The translations under genes and the position numbers were made by a program. The notes beneath the pieces are model-generated. The model was not told the origin of the DNA. It ran no database searches and saw nothing but the letters and a program-made list of their open reading frames with translations. Below, one piece after another: positions 26,704 to 34,309 of a DNA stretch of 64,000 bases. This stretch comes from Anaerolineales bacterium (lineage in GTDB: Bacteria > Chloroflexota > Anaerolineae > 4572-78 > J111), in NCBI GenBank assembly GCA_015075185.1, contig JABTUW010000004.1, positions 620,001 to 684,000 on the forward strand. Direction: 5' to 3'. How positions within the stretch are numbered: the first letter of the stretch is position 1; each line of letters opens with the position of its first letter.

Positions 26704-27882
26704 CTAGTTTACCCCAGTGAAGGAGACATCTTTTAAATCATAGAAACGTTTAGCCAGCAATCGCTGGTCTAGCGTCACATTCTTGAGCCGCTCAACAATT
26801 CTACCGGCAGCCTGACCGTTACCATAGGGGTTAACTAAACCCCGCAGACTTTCTCTAAAGTCAGGTTGAATTGCCTTTTTGATGGCGACTCCAATCTCAT
26901 CACGTCTGTAGCCGGTATCAATCACGTTGGTCGCTTTGACCCGGCCTTGCTGGCGCGTCCCAATATTGACAACCGGCACTTGGAACGAAGGCGCCTCAAT
27001 AATTCCGCTTGACGAGTTTCCTACCATCGCCGTTGCCAAGGCCATGAGGCTAAAGTATCCCAATGTTCCCAAATTATCTACCATTTGGGCCGAAGCATGG
27101 TTTTTAACAAACGTCTCAAGCATACGGACAATATTTCCCCTGTTCGTATCAGCATTAGGCAGAGTGAAAATCACCGGTATGGCACATATTTCCAGAGCCG
27201 CTAATAATTCAGTGGTCTGCCATTCGGCTTGTTCGTACTCCAAGGTAACAGGATGAAACGTGACTAATAATAACGGATCGTGCAGTAGCAATCCATACTT
27301 GGCTTCAAATTCATGTTTTTGAAGTAATCTGACCGAATGTAAATTATCCAAACTGGGCGCGCCAGAGATTATAATACGCCAGGGTTCCTCGCCCAATTGC
27401 AAAACGCGATGAGCATATTCTTGGGTCGAAACGAAGTGCAAGTGACTGAGTTTGGTCAGCGAGTGGCGTAACGCATCATCCATCGCCCCTTGCGTTACTT
27501 CACCACCATGAATGTGAGCCACAGGAATCTTAAAAGGTAGGGCAGCTAGGGCAGCAGCATGCATCTCAAAACGGTCACCCACGACTACCAAAATATCAGG
27601 CTGGATACGGGCATAAGCTTGAGAAAAACCAATCAATCCCAGGCCCATAGATTTGGAAATTCCTTGGGGTGTATCGGACGAGAGCAGCATATCCACCTGT
27701 TCCCCAATTTCAAAACCATCGGCCTCAATCATAGCGATAGTTGAGCCGAATTGGTAGGAGAGATGCATTCCGGCAACGATCAGATGTAGTTTTAAATCGG
27801 GTTCCGCCTGAATTTTGCGCAAAACTGGCAGATAGATACCGTAGTCAGAGCGCGCAACTGTGACTACACCGACCTTTCTCAT
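26704..27882 (-). CDS. legG: Hydrolysing nucleotide-sugar 2-epimerase, LegG/NeuC-like
   Basis: 392 residues with the UDP-GlcNAc 2-epimerase (GT-B-like) fold. VVTVARSDYGIYLPVLRKI at the start, VVGDRFEMHAAALAA and HIHGGEVTQGAMDDALRH are NeuC/LegG hallmarks, and the C-half has GNSSSGIIEAPSFQVPVVNIG. These enzymes release the free 2-epimerised hexose for the synthase. A NeuC-type enzyme here, with LegB and LegC, points to legionaminic rather than pseudaminic acid. The stop overlaps nothing; the start overlaps the NeuB-like stop by four bases (ATGA). Confidence 0.9.
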   Translation of the reverse strand: MRKVGVVTVARSDYGIYLPVLRKIQAEPDLKLHLIVAGMHLSYQFGSTIAMIEADGFEIGEQVDMLLSSDTPQGISKSMGLGLIGFSQAYARIQPDILVVVGDRFEMHAAALAALPFKIPVAHIHGGEVTQGAMDDALRHSLTKLSHLHFVSTQEYAHRVLQLGEEPWRIIISGAPSLDNLHSVRLLQKHEFEAKYGLLLHDPLLLVTFHPVTLEYEQAEWQTTELLAALEICAIPVIFTLPNADTNRGNIVRMLETFVKNHASAQMVDNLGTLGYFSLMALATAMVGNSSSGIIEAPSFQVPVVNIGTRQQGRVKATNVIDTGYRRDEIGVAIKKAIQPDFRESLRGLVNPYGNGQAAGRIVERLKNVTLDQRLLAKRFYDLKDVSFTGVN

Positions 27883-28928
27883 TGGAGCATCTCCAGGGCG
27901 AGTAGGGTTCCAGCCGGGACAGCTTGTTTCACAGTGCGACCGATCAGATAAGGCCGCATAGTGGGTGGTAGTCCTGTACCAGGCCGCTTAATGGCGATCA
28001 ACTCCTCGGTCAAAAGAGTACCGACTGGAATATCTTTAGCTGCAACCAGGCTCTTACGGGCTACTGCCGCTGTGTTCGCCTCACTGGCAGCAGGCTCCTT
28101 GCGCCCATGCCCCATAGCCAGCTCAACGGTACGAATACTGTGTACCAGCGCTGCCAGCTCATCTGGCTCTAACGAAGCCCGGTGATCAGGGCCAGGTAAA
28201 TTTCGGTCCAGAGTGAAATGTTTTTCGATGACACAAGCGCCTAACGCCACCGCAGCAATAGCTACTTCAATTCCTAAAGTATGGTCGGAATAACCCACGG
28301 GGATACCAAAGGCAACTGCCATCGTCTGCATAGCTCGCAGGTTGGTATCGGTAGGAGCTGCTGGATAGTTGCTGACACAATGCAGCGCGACTAGATTAAG
28401 ATTGCCGGTTTCTTTGATAGTCCGAATGGCTGTCTCCACTTCACCCAGATAGGCCATGCCAGTTGAAACAACTAGCGGCTTACCTTTAGCAGCCACATGG
28501 GTTAGAAAGGGCAGGTTAGTGATTTCACCCGATGGAATCTTGAAAACAGCAATGTCGAGGCTATCCAGGAAATCGGCGCTCTCCTCATCAAAGGGGGTGG
28601 ACATGAAAACCAGGCCCTTTTCCCGACAATACATGGCTAGATGGCGATATGTCTCAACTGAAAGCTCGAGACGATGTAACATCTCATATTGAGTCTCGGC
28701 CACATTAGTTGTCTGCTGCTGATAGGTGGCCTTGGGCGCATCCGAGGTAACCAGTCGATCGGCCTTAAAAGTTTGGAATTTGACGGCATCAGCATTGGCG
28801 CGGGCTGCTACATCTACCAACTGGCAGGCCGTTTCCAAGTTGCCATTGTGGTTTACCCCCGCTTCGGCAATAATGAAGCAACGCTGGTCAGAGCCAACTT
28901 TGCGGCCCGCAATATCAATCCAGCTCAT
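27879..28928 (-). CDS. legI: N-acylneuraminate/legionaminic acid synthase, LegI/NeuB-like
   Basis: 349 residues, standard length. The NeuB TIM-barrel (~15-260) begins FIIAEAGVNHNG and has DAVKFQTFKADRLV, FKIPSGEITNLPFL and GYSDHTLG; the C-terminal SAF/antifreeze-like domain (~285-349) starts RKSLVAAKDIPVG. The enzyme condenses phosphoenolpyruvate with the 6-deoxy diacetamido hexose to make the nine-carbon acid. Overlaps the CMP-transferase gene by 14 nt and the 2-epimerase by 4 nt. Confidence 0.93.
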   Translation of the reverse strand: MSWIDIAGRKVGSDQRCFIIAEAGVNHNGNLETACQLVDVAARANADAVKFQTFKADRLVTSDAPKATYQQQTTNVAETQYEMLHRLELSVETYRHLAMYCREKGLVFMSTPFDEESADFLDSLDIAVFKIPSGEITNLPFLTHVAAKGKPLVVSTGMAYLGEVETAIRTIKETGNLNLVALHCVSNYPAAPTDTNLRAMQTMAVAFGIPVGYSDHTLGIEVAIAAVALGACVIEKHFTLDRNLPGPDHRASLEPDELAALVHSIRTVELAMGHGRKEPAASEANTAAVARKSLVAAKDIPVGTLLTEELIAIKRPGTGLPPTMRPYLIGRTVKQAVPAGTLLALEMLQ

Positions 28929-29631
28929 GCTTGCAGCGATCCTTTAAGATTAAATCAACCAGGTATAAATCCCAGGGTGTATCTATGTCTAATGACCTTT
29001 CCGACGGCATCACATATGCAAAAGTTGCTTCCGGGTAGAACGTCTGTTGCTCGAGCAGGACTTCTCGCCGGATGAGATAAATTGCTCCATTCAAACAATA
29101 TACTGGTGGTAACTCTTGCCGGCGCTGGATCAAAGTCTGATCATCTTGCCAGGATTTTAATAAGCCATTGCTTTCTACTCGTTTCATCAAGGCTGGGTGT
29201 TGATGCTCTACGGGACAGACACTGATGACCGAATCCGCTGCTTTCTCTTGCGCCAGAGTCGCTGCCGCCTCGATATCAGCGCTAGTACGTAGTGGTGAGG
29301 TCGGCTGCAACCAAAGCACAAAGTCGGGCCGGTACTGTTCTTGTTCCTGTAACCAATTAAGTGCATGACTAACGACATCGATTGCCGATGCCGTATCAGA
29401 AGCAAACTGGGCTGGGCGTATAAAAGGAATCTCAATCCCGGCGGCACGGGCCAACCCCGCAATTTCCTGGTCGTCAGTACTAACGATCAGACGAGTCACA
29501 GTAGGTGTTACCTGCGCGGCTTCCCAGGTCCATGCTATGAGTGGTCTACCCCCCACCTGGCGGACGTTCTTGCGGGGTATCCCTTTGCTTCCCCCCCGCG
29601 CGGGAATGATGCCCAAAATATCAAAACCCAT
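28915..29631 (-). CDS. legF: CMP-legionaminic/N-acylneuraminate cytidylyltransferase, LegF/NeuA-like
   Basis: About 238 residues. IIPARGGSKGIPRKN is the nucleotide-binding signature of CMP-sialic acid synthetases; RPAQFASDTASAIDVV, LQPTSPLRTSADI and IDTPWDLYLVD complete the family pattern. It activates the acid with CTP for the transferases. The ATG at 29631 is chosen; a GTG two codons upstream overlaps the radical SAM stop. CTP supply is notable because pyrG lies a few kb away, though on the other strand. Confidence 0.9.
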   Translation of the reverse strand: MGFDILGIIPARGGSKGIPRKNVRQVGGRPLIAWTWEAAQVTPTVTRLIVSTDDQEIAGLARAAGIEIPFIRPAQFASDTASAIDVVSHALNWLQEQEQYRPDFVLWLQPTSPLRTSADIEAAATLAQEKAADSVISVCPVEHQHPALMKRVESNGLLKSWQDDQTLIQRRQELPPVYCLNGAIYLIRREVLLEQQTFYPEATFAYVMPSERSLDIDTPWDLYLVDLILKDRCKHELD

Positions 29632-29633
29632 GT

Positions 29634-31214
29634 TCACTTACCGAGGCTAAGGTTGATATTGATTTGTTGGTGCTTTTCACGTTCCTCAGCCTGTTTGATG
29701 GCGTTAGCCTCTGGGTTGCGGCGCTTCCATTCGCGCTCGTATTCGGCTAGCCGGTTGTAATCAAACCGAATCATTAACTCACGCAAGCCGTATAACTCTA
29801 CGGTATCGAAATTTTCCGAAATAACCGCTGTAACATCGGTTGCATCGCCAATAGCCAGCATGAATTTTTCCAGGTCGCCACCATACTGTTCAAGAATCCG
29901 ATCTTTGTAAACTTGATACCAGAAGGAACCGGGATAAGGTGTTGCAAAGAAGGGTTTGACGACTATACCCAATTGTTCCCAAGCACGCATGCAATCGCGC
30001 AGTGAGTCAAAATCCTCGCTGGGAAAGCCCATAATCTGGTTGGGAATAGGGCGGATGCCAGCTTCCATAGTCCAAAAGTATGATTGAATATTGGTTTTTG
30101 GCGTTGAACCTTTCCCCAACCGTTTCAAAATCTGAGGAGAGAAAGACTCGTAACCGTAGACCAGATGGGAACACCCGGCCTGGCGCATCATCTTTAAAGC
30201 AGTAGGGGTACAGAGGGTAGCGTGACTCGTCCCGCTCCAATGCACCCCATGGCAAGATTCACTGTGCTCTACTCTATCGTGGATACATTGAGGCTGTAAG
30301 CCTTCCTCCAACCAGAACTCGCAAATCTCCTTGAGCCAAGTTCGGCCTGAGTAGACATCCATGGTCATTAGGTTTTCATCAAGAAAGCCCACAAAATCAA
30401 TTTGATACCGTTGGCGTAGATATTTCACCATATCAACAATGTACCGTGGGCTATGGTAACGAATGGTGCGGGTGTAGGTTCCTGGAGCATCAAAAAGCAC
30501 ATTGGGCTCACCTTGGCTGTCTTTAATGTATTTCAAATCGCCGCTGATACCCAGGTGGAAGCAAAATTTACAAACCAGCGAGCAGCCATAAGAGGCATTA
30601 ATATCCAGTCGCCGTTTGGCCACCATTCCTTCTTCAGAAAAGAGCACCTGACTATTGGGGAAGTAGATTTCTTCTAAAGGAAATAGGTCATAAGCAGGAT
30701 AAGGTAAAGTATCAAGGTCTTGCAGCAGTTCACGCGGTCCTGTCATCACCAGCTTGTCACCGGGGCCTCGAAAGATGAGGCCAGATATTTTGCCAGGTTC
30801 AATTCTTTTGGCACCTACCTGGGCTAAAATATCGTTGAAAGTTTGGAATGCTTCGCCGATAACCCCAATATCTATTTGAGGGAGAAGCTGCATTATATCG
30901 CGAGGCATAGCCGTCATTAAGCCACCACCAACAACAAGTAAAGCATCTGGCGCGTAGGCTTTGGCTAGCGGGCAAATTTTCTTCACATAGCTATAAGTCG
31001 TACTGATACCGCCTGTAGCGATTACATCCCAATCATCCGCTTCGATAGCTTGGCGCAGCACCTCATCCCCCAGTCGCCAGGCATTGGCATCATAAACCTG
31101 AACTAAATGGCCTTCTTTCATGGCCAATGAGGCCAACAGTGCGATACCATAAGGTACGTGGCGTGGAACATCTTCCTGCCGAACTATCGGGTTGATGAAC
31201 AAAACTTTAGCCAT
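29634..31214 (-). CDS. Cobalamin-binding-type radical SAM protein of unknown role
   Basis: 526 residues. An N-terminal B12-binding-like Rossmann domain (~1-145: KVLFINPIVRQEDVPRHVPYG, VVGGGLMTAMPRDI, IGVIGEAFQTF) lacks an obvious DxHxxG cobalt-ligand motif. A radical SAM barrel follows, with the cluster motif CSLVCKFC (C-x3-C-x2-C, ~213-220). GSTPKTNIQSYFWTMEAGI and MGFPSEDFDSL are typical of the later barrel strands. Enzymes of this type methylate, rearrange or join carbon centres. It lies between the Maf-like transferase and the CMP-sugar synthetase, with an operon-like gap of 21 nt, so a nonulosonic acid or its carrier is a possible substrate. I do not recognise a characterised homologue. 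Confidence 0.75.
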   Translation of the reverse strand: MAKVLFINPIVRQEDVPRHVPYGIALLASLAMKEGHLVQVYDANAWRLGDEVLRQAIEADDWDVIATGGISTTYSYVKKICPLAKAYAPDALLVVGGGLMTAMPRDIMQLLPQIDIGVIGEAFQTFNDILAQVGAKRIEPGKISGLIFRGPGDKLVMTGPRELLQDLDTLPYPAYDLFPLEEIYFPNSQVLFSEEGMVAKRRLDINASYGCSLVCKFCFHLGISGDLKYIKDSQGEPNVLFDAPGTYTRTIRYHSPRYIVDMVKYLRQRYQIDFVGFLDENLMTMDVYSGRTWLKEICEFWLEEGLQPQCIHDRVEHSESCHGVHWSGTSHATLCTPTALKMMRQAGCSHLVYGYESFSPQILKRLGKGSTPKTNIQSYFWTMEAGIRPIPNQIMGFPSEDFDSLRDCMRAWEQLGIVVKPFFATPYPGSFWYQVYKDRILEQYGGDLEKFMLAIGDATDVTAVISENFDTVELYGLRELMIRFDYNRLAEYEREWKRRNPEANAIKQAEEREKHQQININLSLGK

Positions 31215-31235
31215 GGATTACCCTCTCAAATCAAA

Positions 31236-32270
31236 TTACCCCTTTGAATTTTGCAGAAACTCGGCCAATATCATCCAATGGATGCCTGGACCAAAAAGGA
31301 TACCGCCGCCTGTACAATTATAAGTTTTACAATCAGCTTCTTGAGCCATTTCTAGAAATGAGTTCCGGTACCATAGGTAAGCTGGGTCCGTATAAAACTC
31401 TTGGCCCAAATGGGGATTAACAATGTGGACAAATACCTCATCAAGTCGTTCTAAGCCAACCAGACTGACAATCTCTTTGTAGTATTGAGTTTGATTGTAT
31501 GGGGTATCCGCATAATAGCCAAAGTCCATCCCAACGAGGCCAACACGCGTTTTACTGAGGACTGCGTGAGCGAATACCCAGCAAGCCGAACCAACATTGC
31601 CTCCGGCGTTGACACAAGGCAGGCCATTCAAGGCATAGATTTTACGGGTCAGGCTGTCCTCAACTTCATAATCATCATACATCGGATTCCACCAGTATAT
31701 GTCCATACCTGCTTCAATAGCTCGCTGAACCACTGCTTGAGATGCGCTTGAGGCGATAGCAATATGCATCTGGGGACCATGTGCGTTGATGAGGTTAAGT
31801 AATTCTTGATTGAAACGCAATTGATCCTGGTGAAACTTAGGATCCATGTCCTGGCGAGTGTAGTAATCATCCTGAGTCAGCTTTTCTTCGGTTAACTCTG
31901 GATCGCCGAACCAACGCACGATACGGTGCGGATGGGGGTCAAGTGTTACAATGAGATGAGGAATAATATCGTGACGTAAACACCACGACATTGACGACTC
32001 AGTAGCTACAATGACTCCTTTAAACCCCGATTGCTTGATCAGAGTGGCGGTATCATTTCGATGCAAGGATGGCCCTGCTGCAATTACAAGTGCATCATCC
32101 CCTGCCAACATAGAGGTTTCTTGTAACGAGGCAATACTTTTTCCAGTAGCAATCTGGGCAGAATTTGTTTGAGCATTGGCAAATCCCAACTCAGTTATTT
32201 TTAGAAGGGTGATTCCACTCATTCTTTCGGCAATGCGTTGCCCCAGGCTACCACGCTCTTGATTATTCAT
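31236..32270 (-). CDS. Maf/DUF115-family protein, putative nonulosonic acid transferase
   Basis: 344 residues. ALVIAAGPSLHRN (~60-72) and VTLDPHPHRIVRW (~108-120) are the hallmarks of the DUF115/MAF_flag10 domain shared by motility-associated-factor glycosyltransferases and MptE-like pyrophosphokinases; CVNAGGNVGSACWVFA and VGLVGMDFGYYADTPY complete the domain. Maf proteins attach pseudaminic or legionaminic acid to flagellin in several bacteria. No flagellar gene is in the window, so the acceptor here is more likely a surface polysaccharide or another protein. It is followed by the radical SAM gene and preceded, 4 nt away, by a small unknown gene. Confidence 0.78.
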   Translation of the reverse strand: MNNQERGSLGQRIAERMSGITLLKITELGFANAQTNSAQIATGKSIASLQETSMLAGDDALVIAAGPSLHRNDTATLIKQSGFKGVIVATESSMSWCLRHDIIPHLIVTLDPHPHRIVRWFGDPELTEEKLTQDDYYTRQDMDPKFHQDQLRFNQELLNLINAHGPQMHIAIASSASQAVVQRAIEAGMDIYWWNPMYDDYEVEDSLTRKIYALNGLPCVNAGGNVGSACWVFAHAVLSKTRVGLVGMDFGYYADTPYNQTQYYKEIVSLVGLERLDEVFVHIVNPHLGQEFYTDPAYLWYRNSFLEMAQEADCKTYNCTGGGILFGPGIHWMILAEFLQNSKG

Positions 32271-32274
32271 GGCC

Positions 32275-32514
32275 CTATTTGCTCACGTCGGATACCTCGG
32301 AGTTAGTATCAGCCTCGTTATTCTTCTTGCCCATGCCATAAAGAAATTTTTTCTTCGAGACAAAAGCAATACTGCCTCCTAATCGCTTAAGTGCTTCTCG
32401 TTCAAACTGGGTCGTCAAATCCTCTTCAATATTGTTTAATTCTATCGGCTTGCGAGGGGCAAAGTTTCCTTTGAGAATTTGAAGTGGTTCTTGCTGCATT
32501 TGTTCTTTTTTCAT
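32275..32514 (-). CDS. Small conserved-position protein of unknown function (79 aa)
   Basis: 79 residues, charged, no membrane segment or signal peptide. The middle reads NFAPRKPIELNNIEEDLTT followed by a basic stretch (FVSKKKFLYGMGKKNN). I do not recognise it. It is translated between the regulator (5 nt gap) and the Maf-like gene (4 nt gap), so it is probably real and may be a partner or regulator of the transferase. The ATG at 32514 has only a weak AGGA about 11 nt upstream. Confidence 0.6.
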   Translation of the reverse strand: MKKEQMQQEPLQILKGNFAPRKPIELNNIEEDLTTQFEREALKRLGGSIAFVSKKKFLYGMGKKNNEADTNSEVSDVSK

Positions 32515-32519
32515 CAGTT

Positions 32520-33032
32520 TTATCGTCCTATTTGTTTCTTTGTTTTATTTATTGCTGTCCCTTCCGGCCATTCCAGCACTGTCTTAAACCCCTCCACTCG
32601 AAAAACAGGATAAACCTGATCAACCTCCGGCTTGACCTTAACGTGCGCCTCCAGACAGGTTAGGTGAATAATGTCGGCTAAGTCGCCATCACCTTCAATA
32701 CACACTGTATCATAGCCAGCTTGTTTAACCTTAGCAAGCAACTCTTTTGATGTCCCTCGTGTTTCTCGATACCAGTGCAGGGAGGCTTGCATAAAAGAAG
32801 TCGTTAAGTGAGCCTTTTCCGCCAATCCCTTAGGCGTGAGCAGGTAGCGCAACCGGCGGCGCTGCATTTGGGTTACTTTAATATAGCCTTTGTTAATCAG
32901 CCGTTTGAGATACCAATTGACGCTGCCAACCGCTACCCCTAATTGAATAGCTAAATCGGCCTGGGTAGTATCTGGATTTTCTTCGATGTGATTTAGAATC
33001 TCTAAGTCGTAATTTTTGGACTGCTTCACCAT
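32520..33032 (-). CDS. Winged-helix regulator of the polysaccharide operon
   Basis: 170 residues. The N-terminal winged helix (~8-75: DLEILNHIEENPDTTQADLAIQLGVAVGSVNWYL in parts, then YLLTPKGLAEKAHL) is of the MarR/EPS-associated type. The C-terminal ~70 residues include YDTVCIEGDGDLADIIHLTCLE, which resembles the first beta-alpha unit of a Rossmann-like ligand domain such as the N-domain of PglD, so a nucleotide-sugar ligand is conceivable. It is the first gene of a run of about 30 same-strand genes. A perfect 12+12 inverted repeat lies 12-50 nt upstream of its ATG, consistent with self-regulation. No clear ribosome site precedes the ATG. Confidence 0.8.
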   Translation of the reverse strand: MVKQSKNYDLEILNHIEENPDTTQADLAIQLGVAVGSVNWYLKRLINKGYIKVTQMQRRRLRYLLTPKGLAEKAHLTTSFMQASLHWYRETRGTSKELLAKVKQAGYDTVCIEGDGDLADIIHLTCLEAHVKVKPEVDQVYPVFRVEGFKTVLEWPEGTAINKTKKQIGR

Positions 33033-33043
33033 ATTTTTGGCAG

Positions 33044-33082
33044 TTATAATTCAAGAATTGAATTTCATTACTTGAATTATAA
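33044..33082. promoter_or_regulatory. Perfect inverted-repeat operator upstream of the operon regulator
   Basis: TTATAATTCAAG at 33044-33055 is repeated exactly as its reverse complement at 33071-33082, with a 15-bp AT-rich spacer. On the minus strand the distal arm contains TATAAT (33077-33082 region) with a TTGTTT-like -35 element 16 bp upstream, and the proximal arm contains a second TATAAC. The arms therefore coincide with probable -10 elements for the regulator and the whole polysaccharide operon. A dimeric winged-helix protein such as the one encoded next would fit this spacing. Confidence 0.7.
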
Positions 33083-33387
33083 ACGATAAAAACAGAAAAA
33101 CAAATATGACCAAAGGACTATACCCGTTGTAGAAGTAAGGGAAGTGGCGAGTAACTATAGAATACAACAAAAGGAGCAATGAAGAGAAGAGGCAAAAGTC
33201 ACTAACCAAACCAGTCATAAGCCCTCTATGACTTTCCCTAAAGTCACATTCGATGAGGGCGATAGGTCAACCAGGTAAAGCACCCTGGTTGTCTGGGAGC
33301 TTGGAGGATCAGATAATACTTTAGCCAACCTTCCAACCTCCCCAACAGTTGCTTTTTAAAAGCAAAACTCAGTACCACAGGTGGGGT
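33083..33387. other. Intergenic region with four consecutive hairpins
   Basis: This 305-bp gap between an epimerase and the operon regulator holds no gene that I can support. It carries a nested stem (GCCCTC 33221-33226 with GAGGGC 33255-33260, enclosing TGACTTT 33229-33235 with AAAGTCA 33240-33246), an 8-bp stem (CAACCAGG 33268-33275 with CCTGGTTG 33284-33291), a third stem (GGAG-x-TTGGA 33296-33305 with TCCAA-x-CTCC 33332-33341) and a palindrome TTGCTTTT-T-AAAAGCAA (33349-33365) just past the epimerase stop. None is followed by a clear T-run. It could hold a factor-independent stop for the epimerase, an RNA element or both. Confidence 0.5.
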
Positions 33388-34308
33388 TTATATCGTGACC
33401 AGGTATTTCAGGCCGGTCTCAAGCGTGACTTGAGGCTTCCAGCCCAGGATGGCCTTGGCTTGGCTGGGGTCAGCGTAGGAGTGCAAAATATCGCCGCTGC
33501 GGGCGGGGCCGTAGGTAGGCGCTACCTCACACGCAAAAATCTGGCGCAGCGCTTCAAAAAGTTGTCGGATACTGATCGGGTAACCTGTGCCAATATTCAA
33601 TGTGCTACCAACGGCCTGAGGTACTGTAGCGGCCAGAAGATTGGCCCGAACCACATCTTCCACAAACACAAAATCACGGGTTTGTCGACCATCGCCGAAG
33701 ATGGTGGGAACCGCTCCTTGCGATAATTTATTCACGAAAATAGAAATAACCCCAGAATAGGGCGAAGAGGGATCTTGCCTTGGCCCAAATACATTAAAGT
33801 AGCGTAAGACCACTGTTTCCAGGCCAAAAGCCTCCCAAAAAATTTGGCAATAGTGCTCGGCGGCTAATTTGCTGACTGCATAGGGTGACTTGGGCTGGGG
33901 ACGCATCGTTTCAGTTTTAGGTAGGGTAGGGTCATCGCCATAAATCGCACAGGTAGAACTTAATACCAGGCGGCGAACCCCGGCTGTTCTCCCGGCTTCG
34001 AGCAAATTCAAAGTTCCCAACGTGTTGATCAGTTCGGTCTGGGCCGGCTCAGCCATAGACTGGGGTACAGAAACGATGGCGGCAAGATGGAAAATTACCT
34101 CCACCCCAGCGACCGCTCGCGCGACGGTTGTTTGATCTTCAATAGTGCCTTCAATAAATTCAATCTGATCCATGACCCCGGCCAAGTTGGCCTGCCGCCC
34201 GGTTGATAGATTGTCCAGCACCCGCACTTGCTGCCCTTGCGCCAATAACGCCTCAACCAGATGCGAGCCGATAAACCCCGCACCACCGGTAACGAGACAA
34301 AGCGCCAT
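33388..34308 (-). CDS. NAD-dependent epimerase, GalE/WbpP-like
   Basis: 306 residues starting MALCLVTGGAGFIGSHL, the NAD motif of extended SDRs. SSTCAIYGD carries the catalytic Ser/Thr and SPYAVSKLAAEHY the Tyr-Lys pair. AAIVSVPQSMAEPA and NVFGPRQDPSSPYSGVISIF place it near UDP-glucose/UDP-N-acetylglucosamine 4-epimerases (WbpP/Gne). It would interconvert gluco and galacto UDP-sugars for the nearby polysaccharide. The ATG at 34308 overlaps the stop of the ResB-like gene; GGAGG lies ~12 nt upstream, a little far, and a GTG at 34320 is the alternative. Confidence 0.87.
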   Translation of the reverse strand: MALCLVTGGAGFIGSHLVEALLAQGQQVRVLDNLSTGRQANLAGVMDQIEFIEGTIEDQTTVARAVAGVEVIFHLAAIVSVPQSMAEPAQTELINTLGTLNLLEAGRTAGVRRLVLSSTCAIYGDDPTLPKTETMRPQPKSPYAVSKLAAEHYCQIFWEAFGLETVVLRYFNVFGPRQDPSSPYSGVISIFVNKLSQGAVPTIFGDGRQTRDFVFVEDVVRANLLAATVPQAVGSTLNIGTGYPISIRQLFEALRQIFACEVAPTYGPARSGDILHSYADPSQAKAILGWKPQVTLETGLKYLVTI

Positions 34309-34309
34309 C

